A stretch of DNA of 64,000 nt, taken from contig CAYXBP010000002.1 of NCBI GenBank assembly GCA_964463355.1, positions 88,267-152,266 of the forward strand. Direction: 5' to 3'. Source of the DNA: Firm-04 sp964463355. GTDB taxonomy: Bacteria > Bacillota > Clostridia > Oscillospirales > Ruminococcaceae. Numbering within the stretch: the stretch's first letter is position 1; every line of letters begins with the position of its first letter. Under the pieces are notes generated by a model. It saw only the letters and a program-made list of their open reading frames with translations. It was not told the origin of the DNA and searched no databases. A program made the translations under genes and the position numbers. This document shows, piece after piece, positions 27,430 through 37,262 of this stretch.

Positions 27430-28260
27430 TTACAGATAATCCTCCAGTTTGCGCAGCAGCGGCTCAAACAGCAGGCCTTCCTCCGCCGGCGCACCCTGAT
27501 GCAGGGTGTATTGGGTCACAGCCGAAAGGAATCTGCCTGCGGTACTGACGGCATTGGGCAGCGCAGAACCTCTGGCAAGGGCGGCACATAGCACCGATGC
27601 GAACAGATCACCCGTGCCCGAAAACAAGCATTTGGTGCGGTGTACAGTATCAAAGGTATACTCGCCATCCATGTAGGTCATGTTGCAGATGATATCTTCA
27701 CGAACAATGCCTGTAATGACAATCGCTTTGCAACCCAATCTGGAAAGCTGCCCAGCCAGTGCAACGGCTTCAGCGGTGTGCAATGTTTCACCGTGATAGG
27801 GCGTATTAGTCAGCAAACAGGCTTCGGTGACATTCGGAGTGATGATATCCGCATAAGATACCAGTGTACGCATGGCGCGGCAAAGGGCAGGCGTATAAGT
27901 ATCATAAAGCTTGCCGTTATCGCCCATAACAGTATCCAGCAGTACCGTGCAGTGAGGATTTCGCTTTTTTTGTGCGATAAAGAAATCCCGCACGGTATTC
28001 ATTTGCCCCTCGGCACCTAAAAAACCGCTATAGATCATATCGAATTGCAGATCATGCCAGCTTTGCAAATAGGCCGGCAGAGCATCCGTCAGATCCGTAA
28101 AGGCATAGCCCGTAAAGCCAGTGTGCTTGGAAAGCACAGCGGTGGGTACAGGGCAAGCTTGTACACCCAGTACAGAAAGCACAGGCAGTGCAGTAGTCAG
28201 TGAGCAGCGTCCATAGCCTGAAAGATCATTGATGCAGGCAACACAGGGTAATCGTCCCAT
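27430..28260 (-). CDS. Pyridoxamine/pyridoxal kinase
   Basis: 276 residues, ribokinase-like fold. Phosphorylates B6 vitamers at the 5' hydroxyl in the PLP salvage pathway. The opening VACINDLSGYGRCSLTTALPVLS is the pyridoxal kinase PdxK/PdxY signature with the substrate serine; DTVMGDNGKLY and ITPNVTEACLLT follow; the anion hole and catalytic base lie in LFSGTGDLFASVL (GTGD). Monocistronic behind its own promoter. Confidence 0.9.
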   Translation of the reverse strand: MGRLPCVACINDLSGYGRCSLTTALPVLSVLGVQACPVPTAVLSKHTGFTGYAFTDLTDALPAYLQSWHDLQFDMIYSGFLGAEGQMNTVRDFFIAQKKRNPHCTVLLDTVMGDNGKLYDTYTPALCRAMRTLVSYADIITPNVTEACLLTNTPYHGETLHTAEAVALAGQLSRLGCKAIVITGIVREDIICNMTYMDGEYTFDTVHRTKCLFSGTGDLFASVLCAALARGSALPNAVSTAGRFLSAVTQYTLHQGAPAEEGLLFEPLLRKLEDYL

Positions 28261-28284
28261 GGGATCTCATCTCCTTACCGAGTT

Positions 28285-28313
28285 ATTATAGCACACTGCA
28301 CAGCGGATTGCAA
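28285..28313 (-). promoter_or_regulatory. Promoter of the pyridoxamine kinase gene
   Basis: Minus strand TTGCAA (28313-28308), 17 bases, TATAAT (28290-28285). Confidence 0.8.
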
Positions 28314-28645
28314 GGGGACAGATGCGCGTTTTTCATCTGTAACAGCGGCAAGCTTTCGGGAAAAATCACTAAAAATTGCGGCGCAATAAGATGATGTTGC
28401 TGCAATTTGTGGTATTTCAATTACCTTCACAAAACGTACACACACCAGTGATATAGTAGTATGCGTAGTGAGGGCACCCTGTGGCAAAAAAATGGGATTC
28501 GCCTCGTCTGCTTCGTTTTTGCAGTACGTTTTCCTGTTGACAGCGTGGTTTTTTGTTCGCTCTTTGCAGCATCCAGATGGGAAGTCGAAGGTGCTTGAAT
28601 AATTGGGCGTGGAAGCGCATTTGGGCGCAAACGGACGGTTTTCTT
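28314..28645. other. Gene-free part of a divergent intergenic region
   Basis: The 500-base gap between the kinase and the ABC transporter has a promoter at each end. This middle part is T- and A-rich in patches and shows no convincing open frame, hairpin or known RNA motif. Confidence 0.5.
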
Positions 28646-28649
28646 CCAT

Positions 28650-28707
28650 AATCCGCCAACGCTGGTTGTCAGCGGATTTGCTGTCTGCAAACGGAATATG
28701 CTATCAT
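28650..28707 (+). promoter_or_regulatory. Probable promoter and inverted repeat of the ABC transporter gene
   Basis: TTGCTG (28678-28683), 18 bases, TATCAT (28702-28707). A seven-base inverted repeat AATCCGC (28650-28656) and GCGGATT (28672-28678) ends at the -35, which could be a regulator site. Confidence 0.45.
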
Positions 28708-28763
28708 ATATGGGCAATGCAGCGCAGATCAGCACTGCAATGATTAGAAAGGTCGTGTTTTAT

Positions 28764-31700
28764 TTGCTCAAACTTAATGGGATTACCAAGAACTATCTTT
28801 CAGGTGATACGCAGGTGCAGGCACTCAAGGGAATTGATGTCGCATTCCGTAAAAATGAGTTTGTCGCCGTACTGGGAGCCTCTGGTTGCGGCAAAACTAC
28901 ATTGCTGAACATCATCGGCGGTCTGGATCGCTACACCACAGGCGACTTGATGATTCAGGGTGTTTCCACAAAGGAGTACTCCGACCGTGACTGGGACGAT
29001 TACCGCAATCACACCATCGGTTTTGTATTCCAGACCTATAACCTCATTCCCCACCAGACCGTGCTTGCCAACGTAGAGTTGGCATTGACGCTTTCAGGTG
29101 TTTCCAAAGCGGAACGCCGTGAGCGAGCCAAGGCGATGCTGGAAAAAGTCGGTTTGGGCGACCAGATCCACAAAAAGCCCAACCAGATGTCTGGCGGTCA
29201 GATGCAGCGCGTGGCAATCGCCCGTGCGCTGATCAATAATCCGGAGATTTTGCTTGCCGATGAGCCGACCGGCGCATTGGATACCGAAACCAGTGTGCAG
29301 ATCATGGAGTTGCTCAAAGAGATCTCCAAGGACAGACTGGTGTTGATGGTCACGCATAATCCGGAGCTTGCAGAGGCATACGCAAACCGTATCGTTCGCC
29401 TGAAAGACGGCAAGATCGTGGACGATACCAACCCCTATGAAGGTGAGCCGCAGCAGAAAACAAACGCGAAGGAAAAGAAAAAAAGCAGGAAAAAGCACAC
29501 CTCTATGAGTTTTGCCACTGCCACTTCCCTTTCGCTGAACAACCTGATGACGAAAAAGGCACGTACCCTGCTAACCTCCTTTGCGGGCAGTATCGGCATC
29601 ATCGGCATCGCGCTGATCCTTTCGCTTTCCGATGGCTTCCAAAGCTACATCGATACCGTGCAGGAAAATGCACTGTCCTCTTATCCGCTGACCATTCAGG
29701 AGCAGGCAGCCGATCTTTCGGGTATTCTGGAATCCATCGCCAACACAGCCCCCGAAGAGAAAAATCACGATATGGATAAGGTCTATATCAGCGATACGGC
29801 AAGCTCCATGCTCAATGCCATGGTCGCCGAGGTGCAGGAAAACGATATGACCGCCCTCAAAAAGTATCTGGAGGAACACGCCGACGAACTGGAGCATCAG
29901 CATATCGAGTATTCCTATACCATCACGCCGCAAATTTATCTGGCAGATACCGCAGACGATATCACCGCAGTAAACCCCAATCCTATGGTCGATGCCTACT
30001 ACAAGATGCTTGGCTACGATATGAGTAATGCTGCATCAGGCTACTCTTCCATGATGAGCATGAGTACTTCGACTATGGACGTATGGACAACACTGTACAG
30101 CGATATGGAACTGCTGGAATCCCAATACGACCTGATCTCTGGCAGCTGGCCAAAGAATTTTCAGGAAGTGGTTCTGGTGGTGGACGATAACAACGAAATC
30201 ACCGATTTGACCATGTACGGTCTGGGGCTGCGTGACGCAGATGAGATCCCCAAGATGTTTGAAACCATCATGAGCGGCGGCACGCTGGAATCTCTCGCAG
30301 ATAGCTTCGATTTCGAAGAGTTGCATAATCTTCGCTTCAAGCTGATACTCAATACCGATATCTACGAGTACGATGAAAAATCCGAATGCTGGGTTGACCG
30401 CAGCAAAAACGATGACTTCATGCGGGAAGTCATCGACAACGGCGTGGAGCTGAAAATCAGCGGAATTATCCGCGTGAAGGAGGATGCAGCCACCGCCGCC
30501 ATGATGCCTGGCACAATCTGCTACACCAAAGAGCTGACCGAGTATCTTATCGAAGAGATTGGAAAAACCCAGATTGTGAAAGAGCAAAAGGCGGATCCCG
30601 AAACAGATGTGTTTACGGGCTACGCGTTTGAAGATCCCGATGAAGATGTGACCATTAAGGATGTCTATGACTACATTGATGGTATGAGCGAGGCAGAGCT
30701 GCAACAAATGCAGATGATGTTCGGCTCGATGTTTGGCAATTCGTTCTCTGCCGACGATGTGCTGAAAACCATTGATTCTATGAGCGATGAGGAATTGGTT
30801 GCCGCGCTTGCACCCCAAATGGTGGCAGGCATTACCGTATCGGATGCAAAACTGTTTGCACAGACCGAGCAGGGCAAAGCGGCTCTGGCACAGGCAATTG
30901 CCGCAGGTACGGGCGCAGCACCTGATCTTACAGCAGTGGACACTCTTTCCGATGAGCAGTTGCTTGCGACCTATCAGCAAATAGCCATGGCAAATCTCAC
31001 CGCAGAGCAGATCCGCACCAAAATCGCCAATATGTCCGAAGAAGAAATAGCCGCCTTCACCGCAGCAATGAACCCTGGCAGCGATGCAGAAAGCATCAAG
31101 AAAATGCTTGCCACCATGGATGAGGAAACACTGCTTACCATCTTCAAGGAGCAGGTTCTCAACGCCTCTACCGAAAACACCTATGAGGGTAACCTCAGCG
31201 TGTTGGGCGTGCATGATCCCGAACACCCCAATGCAATTCTGATCTACTCCGACAGCTTTGAAGCCAAAGAAGCGTTTGAAGCATTTTTGGAAGACTACAA
31301 CCAACAGCAGCTTGACAACGGCAATGAAAACGGCGTGATCGAATACACAGACTATATCGGCATCATGCTTTCCTCCGTGACTTCTATCATCAATATGGTT
31401 TCCTATGTGCTGATCGGCTTTGTATCCATATCGCTGGTGGTTTCGTCCATCATGATCGGCATCATCACCTATATTTCTGTGCTGGAGCGCACCAAGGAGA
31501 TCGGCATTCTGCGTTCCATCGGTGCTTCTAAAAAAGATGTCAGCCGTGTGTTCAACGCCGAAACCTTCCTTGTTGGTCTGGTTTCCGGTCTAATCGGTGT
31601 GGTGATTACCATGCTGCTGGATATTCCCATCAATCTCATCATTGAGGCGGTTTCGGGCGTACCGAATGTCGCTTTCCTGCGACCTGTCTATGCAGTCATC

Positions 31701-31799
31701 CTGATCGCCATCAGTGTGATTCTGACGCTCATCGCAGGTCTTGTGCCTTCTCGCCTTGCTGCCAAGCAAGACCCCGTCATCGCCCTCCGCAGCGAGTAA
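28764..31799 (+). CDS. MacB-like ABC transporter, ATPase-permease fusion with large extracellular domain
   Basis: 1,011 residues if the TTG at 28764 is used (AAAGG 11 bases upstream; product starts LLKLNGITKNYLSG as in relatives); an in-frame ATG lies at 28740. ATPase domain (1-230): Walker A GASGCGKTT, signature MSGGQMQRVAIARAL, Walker B LLADEPTGALD. First transmembrane helix near residue 275, then about 570 extracellular residues rich in helix-forming repeats, then three C-terminal helices in an FtsX domain (ERTKEIGILRSIGASKKDVSRVF). Mechanotransmission exporter class (MacB, LolCDE, BceAB kin); in Gram-positives such fusions handle peptides or antibiotics. Substrate unknown; no two-component genes adjacent. 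Confidence 0.85.
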   Translation: MLKLNGITKNYLSGDTQVQALKGIDVAFRKNEFVAVLGASGCGKTTLLNIIGGLDRYTTGDLMIQGVSTKEYSDRDWDDYRNHTIGFVFQTYNLIPHQTVLANVELALTLSGVSKAERRERAKAMLEKVGLGDQIHKKPNQMSGGQMQRVAIARALINNPEILLADEPTGALDTETSVQIMELLKEISKDRLVLMVTHNPELAEAYANRIVRLKDGKIVDDTNPYEGEPQQKTNAKEKKKSRKKHTSMSFATATSLSLNNLMTKKARTLLTSFAGSIGIIGIALILSLSDGFQSYIDTVQENALSSYPLTIQEQAADLSGILESIANTAPEEKNHDMDKVYISDTASSMLNAMVAEVQENDMTALKKYLEEHADELEHQHIEYSYTITPQIYLADTADDITAVNPNPMVDAYYKMLGYDMSNAASGYSSMMSMSTSTMDVWTTLYSDMELLESQYDLISGSWPKNFQEVVLVVDDNNEITDLTMYGLGLRDADEIPKMFETIMSGGTLESLADSFDFEELHNLRFKLILNTDIYEYDEKSECWVDRSKNDDFMREVIDNGVELKISGIIRVKEDAATAAMMPGTICYTKELTEYLIEEIGKTQIVKEQKADPETDVFTGYAFEDPDEDVTIKDVYDYIDGMSEAELQQMQMMFGSMFGNSFSADDVLKTIDSMSDEELVAALAPQMVAGITVSDAKLFAQTEQGKAALAQAIAAGTGAAPDLTAVDTLSDEQLLATYQQIAMANLTAEQIRTKIANMSEEEIAAFTAAMNPGSDAESIKKMLATMDEETLLTIFKEQVLNASTENTYEGNLSVLGVHDPEHPNAILIYSDSFEAKEAFEAFLEDYNQQQLDNGNENGVIEYTDYIGIMLSSVTSIINMVSYVLIGFVSISLVVSSIMIGIITYISVLERTKEIGILRSIGASKKDVSRVFNAETFLVGLVSGLIGVVITMLLDIPINLIIEAVSGVPNVAFLRPVYAVILIAISVILTLIAGLVPSRLAAKQDPVIALRSE

Positions 31800-31821
31800 G
31801 CACCCTGCGAATCAAGAAGAA

Positions 31822-31857
31822 GATACCCCCTCGTTCAGAGGGGGTATCCGTTTTTTT
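31822..31857 (+). terminator. Terminator of the ABC transporter gene
   Basis: GATACCCCCTC-5-GAGGGGGTATC, an 11-pair stem, then seven T. Confidence 0.9.
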
Positions 31858-31874
31858 CAACAAGCTGTGGAATC

Positions 31875-31906
31875 AAAAAGGCGCGGGGGGAAGCCCCGCG
31901 CCTTTT
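31875..31906 (-). terminator. Terminator of the dockerin lyase gene
   Basis: GGCGCGGGG-5-CCCCGCGCC stem; on the minus strand it is followed by five T. Confidence 0.85.
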
Positions 31907-31922
31907 CTGTACAACCCCCGTA

Positions 31923-34490
31923 TCAGTCGGCTGCAAATCCCGCAAGCATACTAAGAATACGGGTAGCATCATCGCTATCCAGCACACCTGAAGCATTCAT
32001 ATCCGCATTGGCAAGCCCCTGCGTGCTGATCGTTACCGTGTCATCCTCCGCAAGGAATCGATTAAGCAAAATTACATCACTGATCTTCACAAAGCCATCG
32101 CAATTCACATCGCCTTTTTGCACCGTCACAATAGGCGCAGTGGTAGTCTGGGCAGTATCTGCAACTGCCATCACGCTGTAGTTTATACAGCCCGATGCCT
32201 GTCCGTTTTCCCCCAGGGTGATCTGTTCCCCAGCAGCCAGCTTGATTTGATACACGGTAAAATGAACATCACTGGAACTTTGGAAAGTCAGATTGGTTTT
32301 TTCCCAAGAGGAAAGCCATGCGGGCGTTGTACCCACGCGAGCATCCTGCGCAACATACAGAGTCATATCGGCAGCGGCGGTAAACTGAAGCAGATTGGTA
32401 GTCAAATTTTTTGCATCACAGGCAGTCAGGATATACTCAGCCCCCAGCAGCTCCTCAGGCAGGTTGACGAAAGTCACATTACGATCGCCAAAGATCAACG
32501 CACCGTCGGAAAGCTCCTGTCCAATGGAGTACGCGGAAAAATAAGTTTCATCCAATACATACAGATCGCGAATCAGCTTGCCGTTCAAAGGCATGGCATC
32601 TTTGCCGAACACAAGGCTGTCGATATTGCAGAGGTAGCCATCGCCGCCCACAAATTTCAGATAAATGTTCTTTTTGCCGCTGACCGTTGCCATATTGCAG
32701 GAAACCGCAGTGTAATCCTGCCAGCCTCCCGTGTTTGGTACAGTAAGCTTTGCAACTGGTGTACTATCTAAACTGTCCACATACACCTCAATGAATGCCC
32801 CTGCCGACGTACTTGCCACATTGGCGGTAAAGCACCTGCCGCCGTCTGCAAAATCTACATTACGAAACATGATGTAGTCGCCGCTTTCGATATAGCCTAC
32901 ATTCACAGTACCATTGCCGTTATGCTCTGTCTGTACACCGCTTTGCATTGCATAATCCTCCGCCTGAATGGTAGAAAATGCAGAAATCGGCTCAATGGCA
33001 GCAATTTCAGGGGATGGTGTCACTACACCTGTCGGGAATGCATCCACGGTCAAATCGTTGATATAGTATTCGATGTTGGTATAGCCACCGCCACAGTAAT
33101 CGCCGTTGACATCGGAAGGATCGTTGGGATCTAAGCCGCGCAGCAGCTCCCAAGTATCGTCCATACCGTCATTGTCCGCATCTGTGATCGTTTTGGTCAA
33201 TACAGCAGCTGGATATTCATAGGTAACGCCGCAAGCGATGTTGTATTTGTTCAAATCACTAACAGAAGAATCATAAGCAGCCGTACCGCTGCAAGAACCA
33301 GTGCCGTTTTTTGTTTCCTCAGCGCACTGTCGGTCAATGGCAGTGCGCAGTTCCGAAGAGATTCCGTTGCCTGCATAAGCAATGACATGCTCATAAGAAT
33401 CGGCTGCGCTCTCAGCGGTCATAGCGGTAGAAACATCCTCGCCATTGACAGTAACAGCAAAATGTGTATCGGAGCGCGTACTCGCCTCATTTTTACCGCT
33501 TTTGTAGGAGATCGCAGACCAGTTCGCATTTTCAGCATTCCGTACGGAGCCATCTTTGTTGAGAATCCGGTTGCCTGTCAGATACAGCATAAAATTCTCG
33601 CTATTAGAAACCTGTGCGTAGTGGTAAGCACCCGTGGTGGAGTTTCCTGCTTTCAAAGTGTTGTTGACATAATTCACATGACCGATGGTGCCATAGGTGG
33701 TCTGGTAGCCCCAGTCGTAGATCACGTTGTTGGTGAAATCGGCAGCGTTCTGATCAGGCACCTTGCCGCGGAAATTACGGGATACGCAGTGAATCACCAG
33801 ATTGTGGTCATAGGTAACATTCGATCTGCCCAGCATGATACCAAAGCCGTGAACACCCTTTGCATGACCGCCCCACGAGTTTGCAGGCCCAATGATCGAA
33901 TACTGCAAGGTGTAGTTATCGTTTTTGGAATACAAACCCCATTGCTCGTCTGATGCCCAACCGATAGAGCAGTGATCAAGGATAGAATTGGAGCCGCCTG
34001 CACCACCCAGCGCATCATTGCCAGAACTGGTCGCTTTGTATGGGCCAGGTCTGGAACTGATAAATCGACAGATGACATTCGTGCCACCCAGTCCCAGCTT
34101 ATAATTCTTCAGGGTTATGCCGCTGCCGCCGGGGGCTGTCTGCCCTGCAATGGTGATATTGCTCTGACAGACCACATTGCTTTGCAACTCGATCGTACCG
34201 CTGACATCAAACACCACGATACGATTGGACTTGCTGACTGCATCACGGAACGAACCTGCACCGCTGTCATTCAGATTCGTTACATGGTAAACTTCTCCGC
34301 CACGGCCGCCCGTAGCATATTTTCCTCCGCCCACAGCTCCTGGAAATGCAAGCAAATTGCCTGCTGCACCGTCTGCCTCAGGGAAACTGTTTCCCGTGAT
34401 CAATCCTGCCGCAAGCATACAAAGGCTCATAGCAACCGCCCCGATCCTGCCCATGCGACGGCGTGCAGCATTGCGCATATTCTGTTTCAT
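31923..34490 (-). CDS. Secreted cellulosomal pectate-lyase-like enzyme with CBM6/35 and dockerin
   Basis: 855 residues. Signal peptide to about residue 42. A right-handed beta-helix polysaccharide lyase domain (about 45-430) starts FPGAVGGGKYATGGRGGEVYHVTNLNDSG, the PL1-like N-terminus. A thrombospondin-3-like calcium segment (TDADNDGMDDTWELLRG) and DPNDPSDVNGD follow near 440-470. A CBM6/35 module begins IQAEDYAMQSGVQ near 515. A beta domain of unknown type spans about 640-780. The type I dockerin closes the protein with two calcium loops, GDVNCDGFVKISDVILLNRF and ADMNASGVLDSDDATRILSM. Predicted to bind a cohesin scaffold and act on pectin. It has its own promoter and terminator. Confidence 0.9.
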   Translation of the reverse strand: MKQNMRNAARRRMGRIGAVAMSLCMLAAGLITGNSFPEADGAAGNLLAFPGAVGGGKYATGGRGGEVYHVTNLNDSGAGSFRDAVSKSNRIVVFDVSGTIELQSNVVCQSNITIAGQTAPGGSGITLKNYKLGLGGTNVICRFISSRPGPYKATSSGNDALGGAGGSNSILDHCSIGWASDEQWGLYSKNDNYTLQYSIIGPANSWGGHAKGVHGFGIMLGRSNVTYDHNLVIHCVSRNFRGKVPDQNAADFTNNVIYDWGYQTTYGTIGHVNYVNNTLKAGNSTTGAYHYAQVSNSENFMLYLTGNRILNKDGSVRNAENANWSAISYKSGKNEASTRSDTHFAVTVNGEDVSTAMTAESAADSYEHVIAYAGNGISSELRTAIDRQCAEETKNGTGSCSGTAAYDSSVSDLNKYNIACGVTYEYPAAVLTKTITDADNDGMDDTWELLRGLDPNDPSDVNGDYCGGGYTNIEYYINDLTVDAFPTGVVTPSPEIAAIEPISAFSTIQAEDYAMQSGVQTEHNGNGTVNVGYIESGDYIMFRNVDFADGGRCFTANVASTSAGAFIEVYVDSLDSTPVAKLTVPNTGGWQDYTAVSCNMATVSGKKNIYLKFVGGDGYLCNIDSLVFGKDAMPLNGKLIRDLYVLDETYFSAYSIGQELSDGALIFGDRNVTFVNLPEELLGAEYILTACDAKNLTTNLLQFTAAADMTLYVAQDARVGTTPAWLSSWEKTNLTFQSSSDVHFTVYQIKLAAGEQITLGENGQASGCINYSVMAVADTAQTTTAPIVTVQKGDVNCDGFVKISDVILLNRFLAEDDTVTISTQGLANADMNASGVLDSDDATRILSMLAGFAAD

Positions 34491-34587
34491 AAAAGAACCT
34501 CTCTGTTTTCACTCTGTATTTATGTAAGCGGCAACCTTGCGCCACCGATTCTGTGCGCTGTTACCCAAATAGGATCGCGCTGACAGT

Positions 34588-34616
34588 ATCATAGCATATG
34601 CGGCAAAGAATTGCAA
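34588..34616 (-). promoter_or_regulatory. Promoter of the dockerin lyase gene
   Basis: Minus strand TTGCAA (34616-34611), 17 bases, TATGAT (34593-34588). Confidence 0.75.
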
Positions 34617-34678
34617 GGCAGAATCCGCAACATGATACAATATCACATAAATGCAGCGCAAAAGATCAATTCTACCAG

Positions 34679-34707
34679 TTGCGAGGAATCGTAACCTGTG
34701 CTATAAT
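34679..34707 (+). promoter_or_regulatory. Promoter of birA
   Basis: TTGCGA (34679-34684), 17 bases, TATAAT (34702-34707). Confidence 0.75.
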
Positions 34708-34743
34708 AGGCTTGGTGAAATCATCCGTAAAGGAGAAAGCTTC

Positions 34744-35520
34744 ATGAATCCGCAAATAATAGCAAAACTTCTACAAGGCAGCGGCATCACTGTACTGGAA
34801 TCAACCACATCCACCAACGATGCCCTGCGTACAATGGCAAATGCAGGCGCACCAGATGGCACAACCATTATTGCATTGCGGCAAACAGCAGGCAAGGGGC
34901 GCATGGGCAGAACGTTTTTTTCGCCCGATGGCGGCCTGTACTGGAGCATTTTACTGCGCCCCCCATATACCATGAAGGAATGTCTTGGATTAACGCCAAT
35001 GGCAGCAGTTGCTGTGCATGAGTGCCTGCAAGAGGTATTCGGCGTGTCGGCAGGCATCAAGTGGGTGAATGATCTGCTGCTTGGTGGAAAGAAAATCTGC
35101 GGTATTTTGACAGAATCGGTAGCGGATGGGCATTCACCGCAGCCGGCTTTCGTGATTGTCGGCATTGGCATTGATCTGATTCCACCGCGCGAGGGGCTGC
35201 CCGATGATCTGAAATCCATCGCAGGGACTGTATTGCCATCGGCAGAACAGCTTACCGAACAGTTGTATGCTGCTGCGGCATTGACGCTTCGCAAACGATT
35301 TTTGCAGTATTATCAAACACTGCGTGAAAAATCGTACGTTTCGCAGTATCAAGCAGCATTGTGTATGCTCGGGCAGCCTGTGACAGTGCTGGAAAACGGC
35401 ACCGAACGTGCTGCGATGGCGTTAGCAGTGGATGACGATCTGCGGTTGCTGGTGCGGTATGATACTGGAGAAGAACAGTGGCGCAGCAGCGGAGAAATCC
35501 GCATACGGTTGTGCGGTTGA
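34744..35520 (+). CDS. birA: Biotin--[acetyl-CoA-carboxylase] ligase (no DNA-binding domain)
   Basis: 258 residues from ATG at 34744 (AAAGGAGAAAG upstream). Attaches biotin to carrier lysines. Catalytic motifs STNDALRTMA, the biotinoyl-AMP loop GKGRMGRTFFSPDGGLYWSI (GRGRxGR type), and KWVNDLLLGGKKICGILTE are present; the C-terminal SH3-like cap ends the protein. It lacks the N-terminal helix-turn-helix of bifunctional BirA, so it is a group I ligase and not itself a repressor. Confidence 0.93.
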   Translation: MNPQIIAKLLQGSGITVLESTTSTNDALRTMANAGAPDGTTIIALRQTAGKGRMGRTFFSPDGGLYWSILLRPPYTMKECLGLTPMAAVAVHECLQEVFGVSAGIKWVNDLLLGGKKICGILTESVADGHSPQPAFVIVGIGIDLIPPREGLPDDLKSIAGTVLPSAEQLTEQLYAAAALTLRKRFLQYYQTLREKSYVSQYQAALCMLGQPVTVLENGTERAAMALAVDDDLRLLVRYDTGEEQWRSSGEIRIRLCG

Positions 35521-35548
35521 AACCACAGGGGCCACCTTTCAAAAAAAC

Positions 35549-35577
35549 TTGACAAAATTGCGATTCTGTGGTACTCT
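35549..35577 (+). promoter_or_regulatory. Promoter of gltX
   Basis: TTGACA (35549-35554), 17 bases, TACTCT (35572-35577): perfect -35 with a weak -10. Confidence 0.55.
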
Positions 35578-35618
35578 AGTATCAATCTCGAATGCATTTT
35601 TATAAAGGAGCGAACAGA

Positions 35619-37262
35619 ATGGATCATCAGGCATTGGCTACACTGCTTTTTCCAAATATTACAAAAACCATTGCAGATTATGAGCTTCGTTACCCCAAGC
35701 GCAATCTGCCCGAGGGCGCGGTGGTTACCCGCATCGCCCCCTCCCCCACAGGATTCGTGCATCTGGGCAACCTGTACAACGCAATCGGCGAACGCCTTGC
35801 CCACCAGACCAACGGCGTTTTTTTTCTGCGCATTGAGGACACCGACCAGAAACGCGAAGTAGAAGGCGCGGTAGAGGCGTTGATGGATTCCATGCACTAT
35901 TACGGCATTGAGTTTGATGAAGGCGCAACCGTGGACGGCGAAATCGGCGATTATGGCCCTTATCGTCAGCGTCAGCGCAAGGAACTCTACCAGACCGTGG
36001 CAAAATCGCTGGTAGAGCGCGGACTTGCCTACCCATGCTTCTGCTCCGAGGAGCATCTTACCGCTATGCGCGATGCGCAAATGGCGCAGAAAGAAAACAT
36101 CGGGTACTACGGCAAATGGGCGGATTGCCGTGACCTTCCCTACGATGCGATTGCAGCCCGTATCGCAAAGGGTGAACAATGGGTGCTGCGTTTTCGCAGC
36201 AGCGGCAACCCCGAAAATATGATTCCCGTACAGGATGGCATTCGCGGCGAGTTGAAAGTGCAGGAGAATTACACCGATTTCGTACTGCTCAAATCCGATG
36301 GCATCCCTACCTATCACTTTGCTCATGTCTGCGATGACCACTTTATGCGTACCACTCATGTTTTGCGCGATGAAAGCTGGCTTGCTACACTTCCCATTCA
36401 TGTGCAATTGTTTGATACTTTACACTGGGAGCGTCCGTTATATTGCCATACCGCAACCCTGATGAAGATGGATGGTGCCTCCAAACGGAAGCTTTCCAAG
36501 CGCAAGGATCCCGAACTGGCACTTTCCTACTACCGCGCAGAGGGCTTTCCTCCCGAAGCAGTACAGCAGTATCTGCTGACGGTGCTTAACAGCAATTTTG
36601 AGGAGTGGCGCATGGCAAACCCCACGGCAAACTCTCGCGAATTTACCTTCTCGCTGGAAAAGATGAGCAGTTCTGGTGCGCTGTTTGATCTTGCAAAGCT
36701 CGACCATATCGCAAAAGAGTATCTCTCTCACCAGAGTGCAGCATTCGTTTATGATAATCTGCTGGCATGGGTAAAGGAATATCGCACCCCCGAAGAAGCA
36801 TCCCGTCTGGAACAGAACCGCGACTACTATCTGGCGGCACTGCGCATCGGCAGAGGTGGAGATAAGCCCCGTAAAGACTTCGGCAGCTGGAAACAGGCAT
36901 ACGATTTTCTTTCATTTTATGATGCAGCGCGGTTTGCCCGCGAAGATGCCTGCCCCGAAAACATCTCCCCTGAACATAAAAAAGAGATCCTGACCCGCTA
37001 CCTCACCACCATGGATTTTGCAGACGATTCCACTGTGTGGTTTGGCAAGGTCAAAGAAATTACCGAAGCACTGGGCTATGCGGTACAGGTGAAAAAGTAC
37101 AAGAAGAATCCTGAACTGTACCCTGGCAGCATCGTGGATGTAAGCAACCTGATCCGTGTGGCATTGACAGGGCGCCGCAATTCCCCCGATTTGTGGGAAA
37201 TCAGCCATGTGCTGGGCGAAGCAGAAACGCGCCGCCGCATCGAAGAATACGCAGCCCTATGA
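35619..37262 (+). CDS. gltX: Glutamate--tRNA ligase
   Basis: 547 residues from ATG at 35619 (AAAGGAG upstream). Class I synthetase: the HIGH-like motif is in RIAPSPTGFVHLGNLYNAIGE and the KMSKS-like motif is KRKLSKRKD. The N-terminus (FPNITKTIADYELRYPKRNLPEGAVVTR) and extra length mark the long clostridial subtype, about 60 residues longer than E. coli GltX. Whether it also charges tRNA-Gln cannot be read here; no gatCAB in the window. Overlaps the next gene by four bases. Confidence 0.95.
   Translation: MDHQALATLLFPNITKTIADYELRYPKRNLPEGAVVTRIAPSPTGFVHLGNLYNAIGERLAHQTNGVFFLRIEDTDQKREVEGAVEALMDSMHYYGIEFDEGATVDGEIGDYGPYRQRQRKELYQTVAKSLVERGLAYPCFCSEEHLTAMRDAQMAQKENIGYYGKWADCRDLPYDAIAARIAKGEQWVLRFRSSGNPENMIPVQDGIRGELKVQENYTDFVLLKSDGIPTYHFAHVCDDHFMRTTHVLRDESWLATLPIHVQLFDTLHWERPLYCHTATLMKMDGASKRKLSKRKDPELALSYYRAEGFPPEAVQQYLLTVLNSNFEEWRMANPTANSREFTFSLEKMSSSGALFDLAKLDHIAKEYLSHQSAAFVYDNLLAWVKEYRTPEEASRLEQNRDYYLAALRIGRGGDKPRKDFGSWKQAYDFLSFYDAARFAREDACPENISPEHKKEILTRYLTTMDFADDSTVWFGKVKEITEALGYAVQVKKYKKNPELYPGSIVDVSNLIRVALTGRRNSPDLWEISHVLGEAETRRRIEEYAAL

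Noticed and set aside
30036..31304. Minus-strand 422-codon frame inside the ABC transporter
   Set aside because: Antisense shadow; translation is histidine- and phenylalanine-rich with no domain.
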